From: Ashinkailepas kermadecensis
Taxonomy: Eukaryota; Arthropoda; Thecostraca; Neolepadidae
Reading direction: 5' to 3'
Assembly (NCBI GenBank): GCA_034440615.1
Contig: JAOTOM010002702.1
Span: forward strand, 1-64,000
Length of the DNA stretch: 64,000 nucleotides
Of the stretch, positions 1 to 11,727 are shown one piece after another. The stretch's first letter is position 1. Each line of letters opens with the position of its first letter. The notes below the pieces were generated by a model, which saw only the letters and a program-made list of their open reading frames with translations, was not told the origin of the DNA and ran no database searches. The position numbers were made by a program, and so were the translations under genes.

Positions 1-840
1 GCAGCTGCTGGATGACGCCACGTCTCGCTACTCGCTGGTCAGGAAGGGCAGCAGTCCGTTCGGCGCGACTGCGGGCCTGGACGGTGCCCAATTGAGCGCG
101 AGTCGCCGGTCGACGCCGACGAGTCGGCGTCGACGGCGCCTGCCGGCCGGACGCGTTCATCCCGGAGGTGAGCGTGACCACGTGCGACGGCTCGGTGGTG
201 GTGTTGTTCCTTCGCGGCCGGCCGACACGGCCGAGCGCTACTGAGACGGACGAGCGACTGTGGTAGAGCTACAGCGGCGGCCGCGGGTAGCCGAGTCGCG
301 CGGCTTCAGCCGGCGGCAGAGATGGGCGGCAGCGTGTCGCAGCAGGAGATGGGCGGCAGCGTGTCGCAGCGGGAGGTGGGTGTCGCGCGCCGCCTGCTGG
401 CCAGTCGCTGCGCCGACGCAGCCGTACGCCGTCAGCGCAGTCAGTCGCCGCGCCAGCACGCCTCAGACGAGACCGGCCTGCGTGTCATTTACCGCGCCGA
501 GGGCGCCGAGCCGTGGAACCCCGTCTCGCCCGAGGGGCCTGTCCGGTGTAGCGCTGGCGCCGGCCGACCGAGCTGGCCGCCGTGCACTGGCGCAAGAACT
601 CGCGCGGCGAGGACGGCGACGCGGAGGCGTGGTCGGCCGGCGAGGCGACCACGCCCCCGCCCGCTGAGAGCCAGTCGCAGACGGAGCTCAGCAAAGCAAG
701 GCGTCCCCACCGCCGGCCGTCAGCGCCAACTCGTGGTGCTGGTGAGCTGGGCACTGTCACGGCAGCGGCTCGGCGGCGCCACATGGCTGCCATGCACTTC
801 CGCACCGGTGCGTTAAATTGTCCTGAGCAGTGTTAGTTGT
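1..840. other. GC-rich, coding-like segment, unrecognised
   Basis: This is a very GC-rich block with overlapping open frames on both strands. The longest run, in the second forward frame from base 2 to about 242, begins with the residues QLLDDATSRYSLVRKGSSPFG and then becomes Arg-rich. No frame gives a family I recognise, and no convincing start or splice pattern is visible. Composition resembles the USP pseudogene area near 59-60.5 kb and differs from the AT-rich surroundings. It could be the tail of a gene entering from the left or a decayed exon cluster. Confidence 0.3.
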
Positions 841-1215
841 GAAAATTGTTCACACGATGCAAAATCACAGAATAAGCCAGAACGCCCTTCGTCGATAGCA
901 AGGTTTACTGACAGTTGAGCCAGATTCGCTTAGCAAAGGGGTAGTTTTGTCTGCCAGTCTGTCCTTGTCAATGCGATCATTGCAGCAGCCAGCTACTGAT
1001 CGTTCTACATACATGCTTCCTGGGTCTGAAAAGAACTTCTCGAAGAAGACGCGTACACTTGCTTTGGTGTTAACAGCGGTGCCAATGAACAATGCATACG
1101 TGATGACGTCAATAAAGGGATCAACGGATCTGAATACTGAAATGATTGTGCGGTTGGGAGTTTTCAGCCCTAGTAGAGGCAAGGGCACGTAGTAGGTGCA
1201 ATGACCACGTCTCCC
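841..1215. other. Stretch with no recognised feature
   Basis: Intergenic sequence of mixed composition. A 107-codon open frame on the minus strand (865-1188) shows no motif I recognise. I see no RNA gene or clear repeat. Confidence 0.3.
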
Positions 1216-2462
1216 ATTACTTCTTTACAAATCGAATCAGAATTCCACCATTAGGTCTCCGAAGAATTGAACAAACACTCAGGTATGCCGCAAAAATTAT
1301 ATTTAGAGAACACCACCCCACACACGCATCTTTACAAATTCTCCCAAATCTACACCACGAATATTTAGGTCCCGCCGAAAAGCCAACCGGCCTTACCATA
1401 GCTTCACGCATTAAAACATTTTCCACACAACTACAATATAGCATTCCACATATTACTGCTCTCTCTTCACCAACTACACCACCGTGGCAGATGACCAGAA
1501 ACACATATGTTCTATCTCACCACCACTCAAAAATCACAACTTTGTCCGGAATACGCCAAACAAAATTCCACCAGTTTCGTTCTCGTTATCGCCATGTTCC
1601 TTTTTGTTTTCACCGACGGATCCAAAAACGCAAATTGCACAGGAAATGCCATTGTTTCAGGCACACACACAAAACAGCATCGCTTACTAGACGGGACCTC
1701 CATTTTCATCGCCGAATTGCACGCCATTCTCACTGCCCTTCGCTATGTTCGCAACCGTTCAATTTGTCACCCCATGCGCCATGTCGTCATTTGTTCCGAC
1801 TCAAAATATGTTCTTCAATCTCTTTCTTCACTTTCCTTTTCGCACCATTGCCATATTTCCATTTATGACACACTCGAAACACTTCATCTGATGGGCATGA
1901 CGGTCCGTTTCCTGTGTGTGCCCAGTCACTGTGGCATCCCAGGAAACGAGGAAGCAGATCATTTCGCAAAACAACCATTACAATTACCACACATCACAGA
2001 AATCCCACCACATTTTGACGCCATCAAATCAACAATACGACAGAACATTCGACATTTGTGGAACCAACAATGGACCGAAACCACAAATTACACACAATTA
2101 CGTCTCATCAAACCTGTCATCGGAAACTGGACCACATCATATAAAAAAACAGAAAAGAAGAAGAAGTTATATCACGGCTCCGCATAGGTCACACTTTTCT
2201 CACCCATCGATATATTTACACTGCTTCACCACGACCTTCATGCCCATCATGCAACACTCATCTTACAGTTTCACATATTCTCCTACACTGTCAACGTTAC
2301 CATGACCATAGAAAAACACTTACCAACTACTGCCGTACACACAACATCCCCTTTTCTTTACCCACACTATTAGGCGATCAGCACCCTTTCCTCATCAATC
2401 TACTTTTCATTTTTCTCCGAAAAACCAACTTGCTTCAAGAGTTATAAACTGACTGTCTTAAC
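1216..2462 (+). mobile_element. I/Jockey-type LINE, 5'-truncated: end of RT, RNase H and zinc knuckle
   Basis: This is the 3' coding end of a non-LTR retrotransposon, read in three successive frames. About 1,230-1,480 matches the region after the RT domain (LRRIEQTLRYAAKI). About 1,507-2,150 is an RNase H domain whose four acidic positions are visible: Asp in FTDGS, Glu in AELHAI, Asp in CSDSK and Asp in GNEEAD. From about 2,160 a third frame gives SRLRIGHTFLTHRYIY followed by a C-x2-C-x5-H-x4-C knuckle (CPSC, SHILLHC), then a stop near 2,450. RNase H plus this knuckle is typical of the I and related LINE clades. The frame breaks, near 1,500 and 2,140-2,165, mean it is a dead copy. A GGCCTGAGCAGGCCGAAGTGCC segment at 2,500-2,520 may belong to its 3' UTR. 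Confidence 0.85.
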
Positions 2463-3060
2463 ATCAATTTGCATTCATTCTACTCACGGCACGAAATGGC
2501 CTGAGCAGGCCGAAGTGCCCAACCCAACAAACTGGCACGTAGTATATCCATACATTTTCACGCCACCTTAAGGCCATCAGCACAGCACTCCGTTTGGTAT
2601 TTTCCACATCATCGGGAGCCGCCTCTAGCATTTGTGTTTTATTTAGCGCCAATGACATACCATCCGGCGCCAAATGTGGCGTGCACTGTGTAGCCACAAC
2701 CTCCACTCTTACACAACGGAAATACTTCGGTTGGTATGTACATACTCTATCTCCCGAACCAATCGCCTCATCTAAATTGTTATCGATAGCCAAGGACGAG
2801 ATCACCTGAAAGTGCAATATTGGTCAACCTGGTCATATTAGATGTCGCATATGTCACAGTATTTTTAATGTCGCATGCCAAGTGCGTGCAATCAATTTGG
2901 ACTTTTGTCAAGTACCCTTTTTAGTGAACGAAACGCGTAGCACAATATCCTGTGCCTTCCAATGCATTGACACAGGCGGCTGATTCGATTCAGGCAGACG
3001 GATAAGGAAATACAATTCAGACTATACCAAGTCGCCGACAAGCTATGTCAAAAGCATGCC
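2463..3060. other. Probable LINE 3' UTR and unassigned sequence
   Basis: The first 70 bases resemble the 'alter the gene count'-type tails seen in other repeats here (GGCCTGAGCAGGCC then GAAGTGCCC). The rest shows no coding signature. An open minus-strand frame at 2,464-2,817 has no recognisable motif. Confidence 0.3.
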
Positions 3061-3061
3061 G

Positions 3062-3330
3062 CCCCGGTAGCTCGGTCGGCTTGAGCGCTGGCCTGCACTG
3101 GTATCCCCTGTCCTGGCAAGACAGGGTTCAAGTCGCTTCACGCGCTCGCACTTAGACCCCGGCTGGGAGGTTCAGTTGGAAACAGGCCCATATAAGGCCG
3201 GGAGCAAGCCACCGTATCGGTGCATTGACGGCACGTTAAACTATCGGTCAAAACTCTGCCTTTGAACTGGAATTAATGGATTGGGTGGTGCGACCAGGGT
3301 TCGCGCAACAAGCTCCGCTTAGCAATATAA
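3062..3330 (+). repeat. tRNA-derived SINE
   Basis: The start is tRNA-like: a box-A match (GGTAGCTCGGTCGG) at about 3,065 and a box-B match (GGGTTCAAGTC) at about 3,124, at roughly normal tRNA spacing. A non-tRNA body of about 200 bases follows. The acceptor ends cannot pair, so this is a SINE head and not a working tRNA. The 3' boundary is approximate. Confidence 0.6.
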
Positions 3331-3780
3331 GACTACCTCATAAAGCACTGCACTGCAAGAATTCGAGCTAAATTTATAAAATTAAAAAATTATAATTCAT
3401 TTAATTTTCATTTTTCTGCGTGGTCGATAAGGCTAAGAGGTACATTCTTAGAACCCATCTCACCTCATGAGATTAAGGACGATTATAAAAAGTAACCAAA
3501 TGCTCATATTACGTAAAATAGAATCACAAATTCGTATAATATATTTCGGGCATGGCCCTTCTTCAAAGACAGAATATATACACAGGGGCATTTTGCGCAC
3601 ATGATTTATAGCACATGCTTTATGTAGCAGGCCGTCTACCAATATTGACGAAAGGGTTTTTAATCATCACCTAAGTCCAAGTATCGGCCATATTTAAATA
3701 CCAACACAACAATAGACATTGCAACAAGTACATAATGTTCGTGGCTTCCCTAGACACCTTCCCTATACATCTCCCCTATA
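3331..3780. other. AT-rich stretch with no recognised feature
   Basis: AT-rich intergenic DNA. I see no ORF of note, RNA gene or clear repeat. Confidence 0.4.
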
Positions 3781-3783
3781 CAT

Positions 3784-3799
3784 CCATATATATATATAT

Positions 3800-3835
<36 letters not shown>

Positions 3836-3990
3836 CCATGATACGTCATCGTCTACTGCACTCGAAGTGTTCGCGTGTGTAGCTGAACGAGTGAGTAAAT
3901 ACGTCAGTGAGTGAGTGAGTGAATTCCTGGGTGAATGATGGGTGAGTGATTGTACCGGTGGGTGATTACGGAGTGAATAAGTCGGCGAGT
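3784..3990. repeat. TA/CA microsatellite followed by degenerate GTGA repeats
   Basis: An alternating TA tract with a short CA core spans about 3,785-3,836. It is followed at about 3,890-3,990 by loose GTGAGTGA-type repeats. Simple sequence; the open minus-strand frame across it is an artefact. Confidence 0.8.
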
Positions 3991-4089
3991 GCAGGTGACG
4001 TATGCACAGTGTCATGCTGTATAGGGAACTGGTTTTATGAGAGGCCATGAAGCTACCATTTTGTTTAGGGGTGGCTTTTGGTTCCTGAT

Positions 4090-4385
4090 TTCAATGGATT
4101 CAGAAATTTGTAGTTCTGCCATGTTTTTACAAATCCGTAAGACTGTGATGCTGAGCGTTGCTGGAGTGATAGTGTTTTCTGGGTGATTTGTGGCGAAATG
4201 CTCTCCAAAAGGGGTGTTTTTCGTTTTGTTCTTTGCGTCTCTGATATGTTCCAAAATGAAAAGCACGCCTTTTGGAGAGCATTTCGCCATAGATCCAACC
4301 GAAAACACCATCACTTCAGCAACACTCAGCATCACAATTTTACGGATTTGTAGAATGGCAGAACTACAAATTTCAGAATTTCAGA
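4090..4385. mobile_element. Hairpin (foldback) MITE-like inverted repeat
   Basis: Bases about 4,090-4,213 are an imperfect reverse complement of about 4,258-4,385, with a loop of about 45 bases. Landmarks shared by the arms are GAAATTTGTAGTTCTGCCAT at the outer end and GGCGAAATGCTCTCCAAAAG at the inner end. No protein is encoded. The outer boundaries are blurred and I could not assign a TSD. The following 4,386-4,790 contains C-rich runs and nothing I recognise. Confidence 0.75.
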
Positions 4386-6000
4386 ATTTCATGCGACATG
4401 TCCCCCTTCCCCCAATTTCTGAAAATTGGCGATTTGTCCCCCTCAATTTCTTTCGTGTCCCCCCCCAAGCATCAGCTACTTGAGTACGATCGCCGCAAAA
4501 TTCTACTGAATAATTTATCAAGTGAAAATATCCATGCAAGAGAATCACCAAAAATACGAGAAGCCGATCTAGCCAATCAAAGGGCTTCACAGGCTATCTG
4601 TCGTCACAAAATCTCCGAATGGTAATCAACAAACGTAGAAATTTCTGCTTCCAGGCCATTCTTGAATAACATGAACCTTGACCATCTTGTGTTTTCGCTT
4701 CGGTGGAAGATTGTGCTTTGCGAGGCAGCAAATTTGCATTATCGCAAGGCTTTATGCGTCTTAGGTTGCATTCTCCCTGCATATATAGATCAGGGGCGTC
4801 GATTTGTCAAACTTGCATTGTCCAGTGAACAACAATGACAATCATCATTGAGATTGTGGATATGCAAACTATAATTATCTTCAGCAGCTCACCTATCACA
4901 CCATCAGCTTGATATTTACCTAGGTACCTACCCACATGCCCAATGACAATGCATGCATTAAATATTGATATGGGGAAAAACGAGAGCCATGTGTGGGCAA
5001 ATCTGCCAGCTTATGATACCATGACAGAGAAAAGTCAGCAAGAAGCTGCATGGCCACTGCATTATAATTGGTATTCCTAAAAGAATTAAAAAAAAGAAAG
5101 CTGTGGCTCACATGACTTTTAAGCAAACCTTACAGTCATACAAGACCAATGCTATACAAGAAATAGCCTTGACAAGACCAATGTCTCGTACGCCGCAAAA
5201 ACACCATTATTAAACGCCGCAAAAAATACCATTATTTTAAAAGGTACACCAAAGTTCGCATTCAAACCTTGGTGACGTCACAGGTTTTTATTCGTATATT
5301 GCAGAAATTGGAAGCATCAGGCAAGTTTCAATTTCACTGCACATTGGTGGGGGAGTGATTTTTTTTAGGCGTACCGAACCACAGAGGTCATTTGCGCCAC
5401 CTTTAAAGCGAGTACGTTACATGTCTGACTATAAAAGCGGGTGTTTGCGATCAAGGTGCAGGCATGTGGACGTTTACGTAAAGGGAATTTTACGTTATAG
5501 TTTGCGTGTTATTTTAGGCGCTGAAGGCGGGGCTAGGATGGGGACATCCCCTAATGTCTAGATCGCAGGGGCGTAGATTTGTATCCTTTTGTGGGGCCAG
5601 GGCCCCACCAATGTTGATCTTGCCCCGCCCCCCCCCAATGTTGATTTGGGCCTCCCAATAACATATGCTATTTTTATGCTGATAAAAAAGTTGAAGGAAA
5701 AAGAAGGAAAACACCATGCTAGGTACGTAGAAAATGTAGTTGATGTTAACCAGCACATTTGGTAATGAAAAAAAAACAGATTTGGGTTAGATAGTGGACT
5801 GACTCTCCACCTTTTGCTACAAAATTCAAAATGGTGTGCACAAAAACCAATTGTCATTGTCAAACTTGCATACACTCCAGTCCCGTGAACAACAATCAGT
5901 TATCATTGAGAGTGTGGATATACAAACTATAATTAACCTCAACAGCCCACTCATCACACTATCAGCTTGATATTTACCTGGTACCTAGGCACCTAGGTAC

Positions 6001-6092
6001 ATGCTACAGAAAGACTTAGAAGAGCTTGTGAAGTGGTCCAAAAAATGGCAGATGAAATTAAATTTTGATAAGTGCAAAATCATGCATGTATG
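6001..6092 (+). pseudogene. Captured fragment of CR1-like reverse transcriptase in copy A
   Basis: An open run reads LQKDLEELVKWSKKWQMKLN and continues to CKIMHV. It matches the segment after FADD in the CR1-like LINE at 18.3-22.4 kb (LLQKVLDELVKWSEKW). About 30 codons are present, immediately upstream of an internal CAGGGGCGTCGATTTG terminus. Copy B has the same fragment at about 52,133-52,222, so it was acquired before A and B separated. Confidence 0.75.
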
Positions 6093-6410
6093 CAGGGGCG
6101 TCGATTTGTATACTTTTGTGGGGGCTATGGCCCCACCAATGTTGATCTTGCCCCCCAATGTTGATTTGGGCCCCCCCAATAACCTATGCTATTTTATGCT
6201 GATAAGAAAGCTAAAGGGAAAAAATGAAAAACCCCATGCTAAGTAGAAACATTGATGTTAACCAGCACATTTTGTACTGAATAGAAACAGATTTGGATTA
6301 GATAGTGGACTGACTCTCCACCTTTTGCTGAAAAATGTAAAATTGTATGCAAAAACAAACAGAATAGCTGGAATTCCCTCCACTGTGGAAGTACATCTTA
6401 CATCTTTCTG

Positions 6411-6473
6411 GGTTGGTTGGTTGGTTATTTGGGTTTACGGCCGCATTGACTGCGTTAGTCATACAGCGCCCAT
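6411..6473 (-). repeat. 3' tail fragment of a SINE/LINE family
   Basis: On the minus strand this reads GGGCGCTGTATGACTAACGC, then a GCGGCCGTAAACCCAAATAACC segment and CCAACC repeats. The same tail occurs at about 52,541-52,605 (copy B), 28,590-28,655 (copy C) and, in diverged form, at 23,785 and 63,905. No coding content. Confidence 0.7.
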
Positions 6474-9400
6474 ACAACTTGTCTTGTTCCCACCTTAAAG
6501 CACAATAATACCCAAAAGTTTCCGAAAAAAATTACAGCCATGTTCACAAAAAAAATATATTTTTTTATTCAAAATCAGCTTAGGTTAGGTTAGGCTCGGT
6601 TAGGTTTCTTTTTTAAGGTTGAGAATTTTCAGAAAATAAATTAAGTGACATTTTATTTAGTTTAATTTTTTGTTCTCAAAAGATAGGTTAGGGTAGGCTA
6701 GGTTAGGTTTTGTTGCACTAAAAAAACATTTATGTTTATGCTATGTTGCCGAACTCAAAGGCTTTTTGGCATTATTTTGCTCACAACCTTAAAAGTAAGC
6801 ACAGAAAATAAGTGGGTCCAATCATCTTAGTCACCTTCATAAACATGGTATTCTGCATATTTTTTTTTTTTTTGAAGGAAAAGAAGAACACCTTAGACCG
6901 CAAGGTTACCAAATAATTTGCAATTTTGGGGGGAAACTTTTTTGGAATTTTTTAAAAAGTTTTCCAACTTGAAAAACCTAAACTAACCTAACTTAACCAA
7001 ACCTAACCCATTTGCTTGCTATATGGAGGCAAATGTGTGTACAAACTTGTCTTGTTACCACCTTAAAGCACAATAATACCAATTTGGCTAGGTTAGGCTA
7101 GTCTAGTTGTTTACCTTGGAAAAATTGTTAAATCATTTTCAAAAATAAAATAAAATCGGAAATTTTCCTTCAAAAGCAGCTGACATTAGGTTCGGGTAAG
7201 TTGGGTTCGGTTGTTCAATTTAGAACATTTTCATAATATATATTGCTTAATTTTTGTTTCTATTTTTTTCTCCAAAGCAGGGGTGTCGATTTGTATCGAT
7301 AGACACTAGCGCGTATTAAATGTCACAAATCGTGATGGGCGTTCCTCAGAACATCCAAAGGAAAAATTCCAGTTACAGAAATTCCAGCGCCTAAAGTCTA
7401 AATTTGAGGTTACAGTGACAAATGTGACTGAGGTAAGACATTAGTGGTGCAATTGCGCGCAGTGTTTAATCCGGAGTCCAATCTCATGTGACGTCGTACT
7501 GATTCGTTTTTGTACTTCGCACATTCTGATGTATCTGCGGATTGGTGTGATTTTAAATAGTGAATAAATAGCTTGCTGATATTTAATTCCCAAAGGAACA
7601 GTAATTGAAAAAGTTGGCAGGTAAGCTTGAAAATGTCCAGTCCATGCTTTTTTCTGATTTGTGCTCAGGGTTTCCATGTTAATATCACATAACTACCACG
7701 TTTGTCTTCAAGAAGAGCTGTTTTTAGTTTACTTTTATTAATATTTTCATTCCACTGCTCTTAATGCCCTTTCTGCCCAGGATTGGGGCACCTAGTGTTG
7801 CATTTCCGTCCAGGGGTTGGCACACCTTTTGGTGAATTTACAGCTTAAGGTAATTTCTGATTATTTTTTTGCCATGCAATGTTTAGGAATGTGATGAACA
7901 TGATGTTACTACTCATTTTTGGTAAATTTGTGTTTTAAGGTGTTTTATGAATTCGTGGAATGTATCATTTCAATGCAATGTTTATGAATGTGACTCAGAT
8001 GATGGGACCACTCATTTTCTATACAAATGCCTACATTTCAGGTTGTGAGCAAAATAACACCAACAAAAAGCTTTGAATTGGGTGACATAGGGTAAAGTAT
8101 TTTTTTTTTAATAAAAAAGTGCAACATAACCTAACCTAACCTACCTTAACCTCCCCTTGGAGAAAAACAAAACCAAAACTTCAAGTTGTAAAAATTTCAA
8201 GCAATGTATTTTTTTACAATTAAAAAAGGTAACCCAACTTAACTTAATCTAACATAAGCTGCTTTTAAAGAAAAAGATCTATTTCGTTCAAATTTTGGAA
8301 CAATTTTTGCAAAAATGTCGAACTTAAACACTTAAACTAATCTAACATCACCAAACATAGCCCATTTGTTTGCTTTATGGAGGCAAATGTGTAATAACTT
8401 GCCTAGTTACCACCTTAAAGCACAATAATTCTGGTTAGATTAGGTTGGGTTAGGTTTTTGCATTTGCAAAATTTCAAGAAAATAAATTGCTATATATTTT
8501 TCCAATCTTGTTTTTGTAGTTGTTTTCTCCAAGGTCAGGTTAGGCTAGGTTACGTTAGGTTATGTTGGATTTGTAATGTATTTCTTTTAATTGCTATGTT
8601 ACTAACTCCAAGCCCATTTTTAATGTTATTTTGCTCACAACCTGCTCACAACCACAAGCATTTGCACAGAAACTGAGTAGTGCCATCAGCTTAGTGACAT
8701 TCATAAACATTGCATTGGAAATTTAAATTAAAAAAATATTAATAAAACACATAAAAGCACAAATTTAATGTCCTTTCTTCTGCAAATGCATGCCTTTCAA
8801 TTGGGAGTAAAAAATAATACAAAAAAGGCGTGGAGTAAGCAAATATAGCATGCAAATAATGTTCAAGATGTATGATAACCTTACCTAACATAGTTCAACT
8901 TCCCATACAAGAAATTAATTGTTTTTAATTTAAATTTTCGAGGCATTTTCTCAAATATTTTCAACTTAAAAAACCTAACCTAACCAGGGAAAAAATACTA
9001 ACTTACAACAAAAGCCTAGTCTAACGCAACTACGCAAACCTAGCGCCTTTGAATGATTCGTGGAGGTAAAATGGGTGTAAAACCTGCCTTGTGGTTACCT
9101 TAGACTGCAATAATATCTCTTTTTGTGCTACCTGATGCACGTGATGAACCTCCATCTGCATGCTGCATGAGAGCATTGGACTTATTGCTTCACAAAGAAC
9201 AATAACATGTTGAAAGTACTATATTTTCAGGAATGGAATCCTGTACTGATAACATTTTCTGAGTTATAAATTTGCAGATCAGATTTACATCATTTGTGTT
9301 AATAAATATGAGAAATTCATAGAAATGCATACACCGGTTTGTGGACAGGAAGTTATTCTGATGATTTCTGATGTATTGGAAAATGACAAATTTGCATGAT

Positions 9401-10399
9401 GGAAGCAGGTAAAGTTAAAGTACTTATATCTCAATAAGTGGTCAGTTCACTAACAAGACAGCAAATTCACTCAAATAGCACTCAAAATGCCAGGCGGCCC
9501 ACTCTTTTTGCAAGTTTAAAATCGATGACAGTGCTTTCGTGAATCATGTTTAAAGCACATGAAGGAAATGTATTGCTGACACTTGTTAGGAACTGATGTG
9601 TGTAACGTTAATTAACATTTATAATGTCCTGATGTTTGTACACAAAATATAGCTCACTATTCTAAATAGCATGGGAAGTATGATGCCATACATCATGGCT
9701 AATTTATGGTCAAACTGTTATGCAGCAGATTCCCTGCATTGTTACTTAGTTATTTGGGCTTTAGGGCACAGACCATGTTGATCACATAGCTCCCTGCATT
9801 GTTGTTAACTGATCTATCAGTATGTTTGTAAATTCACTTATGAGTGAATCCATACCATTCTCAATGGGGTATAAAAGCTACCTTATAATATTGCTTCTAC
9901 AATGCATATAACAGAAACCCATCTAGATTGTCCTACTTACTCAGGACACCATAGAAGTCAATGAAGCCAATGAAAACCATAGAAGTCAATGAAAATGTTA
10001 CTTCATCCCCTGTATTGTTAATGGAAACAAGTCTCTTGAACCATATGTTATGTCCTTCACAGTGTTGGTCCATCCACCTCCAACTCCAACCCTGACCAAA
10101 CTTCAGGAACTCATCCATCTCCAAAGCTGTCTGTTGAAGAAGGTATGTATTGCAGCATAACTACTGTGACTGGAATCCCATGGTATCCATGTTGCCTTAC
10201 AATCCATCCTTGCTGATCCATGTAGCAGATGTTTGACTTTCCTCAAACTGTCTGGATAACTGGGGAGTTGAAATCACATGTGAGTGATGAAACAGATGAA
10301 CTATTCCTGGATTCTTATGTTGCATCATTGCATGGCACAGTGACATCCCGAATGGGGAGGGGGAATTGTGGGCAGTTGCCTCCCCCCCTCCTGATAGGT

Positions 10400-11330
10400 T
10401 GTGGGGCCCCCAAGAATCCGCCGAGCTTAGGAAAGAAATGCGCTATGCTCCCTAAAAATTTCACTCGGTCCACCAAAAATCGCACCGGGGCTCAGAAAAA
10501 TCACTTTGGGGGCCCTAAACGTAGCGCAGGGGCCCCGATAATGACGCTGGGGCCTCAAAAGTTTGCACCTGGGCCCCTGAAAATCACGTTGGGGCCGCAA
10601 ACAAGTCGTGCCGGGATTCAAGAAAATCACGACGGGGGCCACAAACGGTCGGGCCGGGGCCTCCTGAAAATCACGCCGAGACTGGGGTACTAAGAATTAT
10701 CACCCGGGCCCCTGAAAATCACGCCAGAGGCATGACAGGTCCCACCGGGGCTCTAAAAGTCTCGTTGAGATCACCCAACAAATGAAGCCGGGTAAATGAA
10801 AAACAGTCCGGACACGGAAAATCAATCTGGGATCTCAACAATAGCTCCAAAAGCCCACAAAACTTGTTGGACCCCCACAAACGTGTCGTAGCCACCGCAA
10901 GGGCTCCCAACAAGTATTAAAAAAAATTCACGCCGCTTCTCTTGAAAATCTCACTGGGGCCAAAACGTCGTGCCGGAGCCCCACAAGTTACAGCTGGCTT
11001 CCCAAGTACCAATATATACCTGGAATGTCACCTTGCGGACGGAAAAATTGCGTCAAAGATCCACAAAATAAGAAGCCGTCCGACGCCGGAAAAGAAACCT
11101 GTTTGGGCACCGAAAAAAACGCACCGAGAGCCAGAAGAATCGTACCGGGTTCCCAAAATAGCCTGCAGGGGGCTTATAAAAACAGACTTCACCACAAAAA
11201 CCACAAGGAGACTCCATCGAATCGACCAGAGCACCGGAAAATTAAAAATGGGTCCCGAAAGAAAATTATCCAAAGGGCCTTTCTACTCTCGATCGTGCAA
11301 TCTGCGAAAAAACACGTTGAGCAGCCGCAG
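10400..11330. repeat. Degenerate GC-rich minisatellite inside copy A
   Basis: Repeats of about 30 bases built on GGGGCCCC, an A-run, then ATCACGC recur across the block, drifting in sequence. Long open frames in several phases are a by-product of the period. Matching blocks occur in copy B (about 57,060-58,020) and, inverted, at 43,680-44,870. Its right edge is a hAT-like terminus, CAGTGGCGTACTAAAGGG, at about 11,328. Confidence 0.75.
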
Positions 11331-11615
11331 TGGCGTACTAAAGGGAAAAATTCCCTCCCTAACGTTAGGCACCAAGGAAATACTTTCACCCATCGTCATC
11401 ACCGTTCAGGTCTGCTGTGTTCTGATGCTTCATCAATGCCGGTGTGTTTTAGCCTGCATCTGATCGCTGAAGTATTTTTATTTAAGCCGGTGTGTGTTTG
11501 TTGGTGTGTGGAGGAGGAGGAGGGTAACAGTGACGGTGACGGTGACGGTGACGATAGATCCGAGCCCACTATATGGCACTGCAGTCGCATGCTATTACTC
11601 AGAGTTGTTATGTTG

Positions 11616-11727
11616 GTGAGTTCGAGTCTCACCAGTCGCTACTCTTCGCCCGCGACCAATCGGCGTGAGAGATTGGCGACGCTATATGACACAACTGTCG
11701 ACGTGTCGTAGAACCAATAACCAACCA
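11616..11727 (+). repeat. 5'-truncated SINE with 15-bp TSD in copy A
   Basis: The insert starts at the tRNA box B (GAGTTCGAGTCTCACC) and ends in AACCAATAACCAACCAA. It lies between two copies of AGAGTTGTTATGTTG (11,601-11,615 and 11,728-11,742). Copy B has the same insertion (58,306-58,417). Copy C has an uninterrupted site at about 25,478-25,492 on the opposite strand. The body matches the full-length SINE at 50,936-51,102. Confidence 0.85.

Noticed and set aside
2464..2817. Minus-strand gene downstream of the LINE
   Set aside because: 117 open codons without a motif, overlapping the probable LINE 3' UTR.
10229..10693. Protein-coding gene (matched at 56,886-57,188)
   Set aside because: The frame runs into the minisatellite and has a different length in copies A and B. 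The non-repeat start has no recognisable domain.
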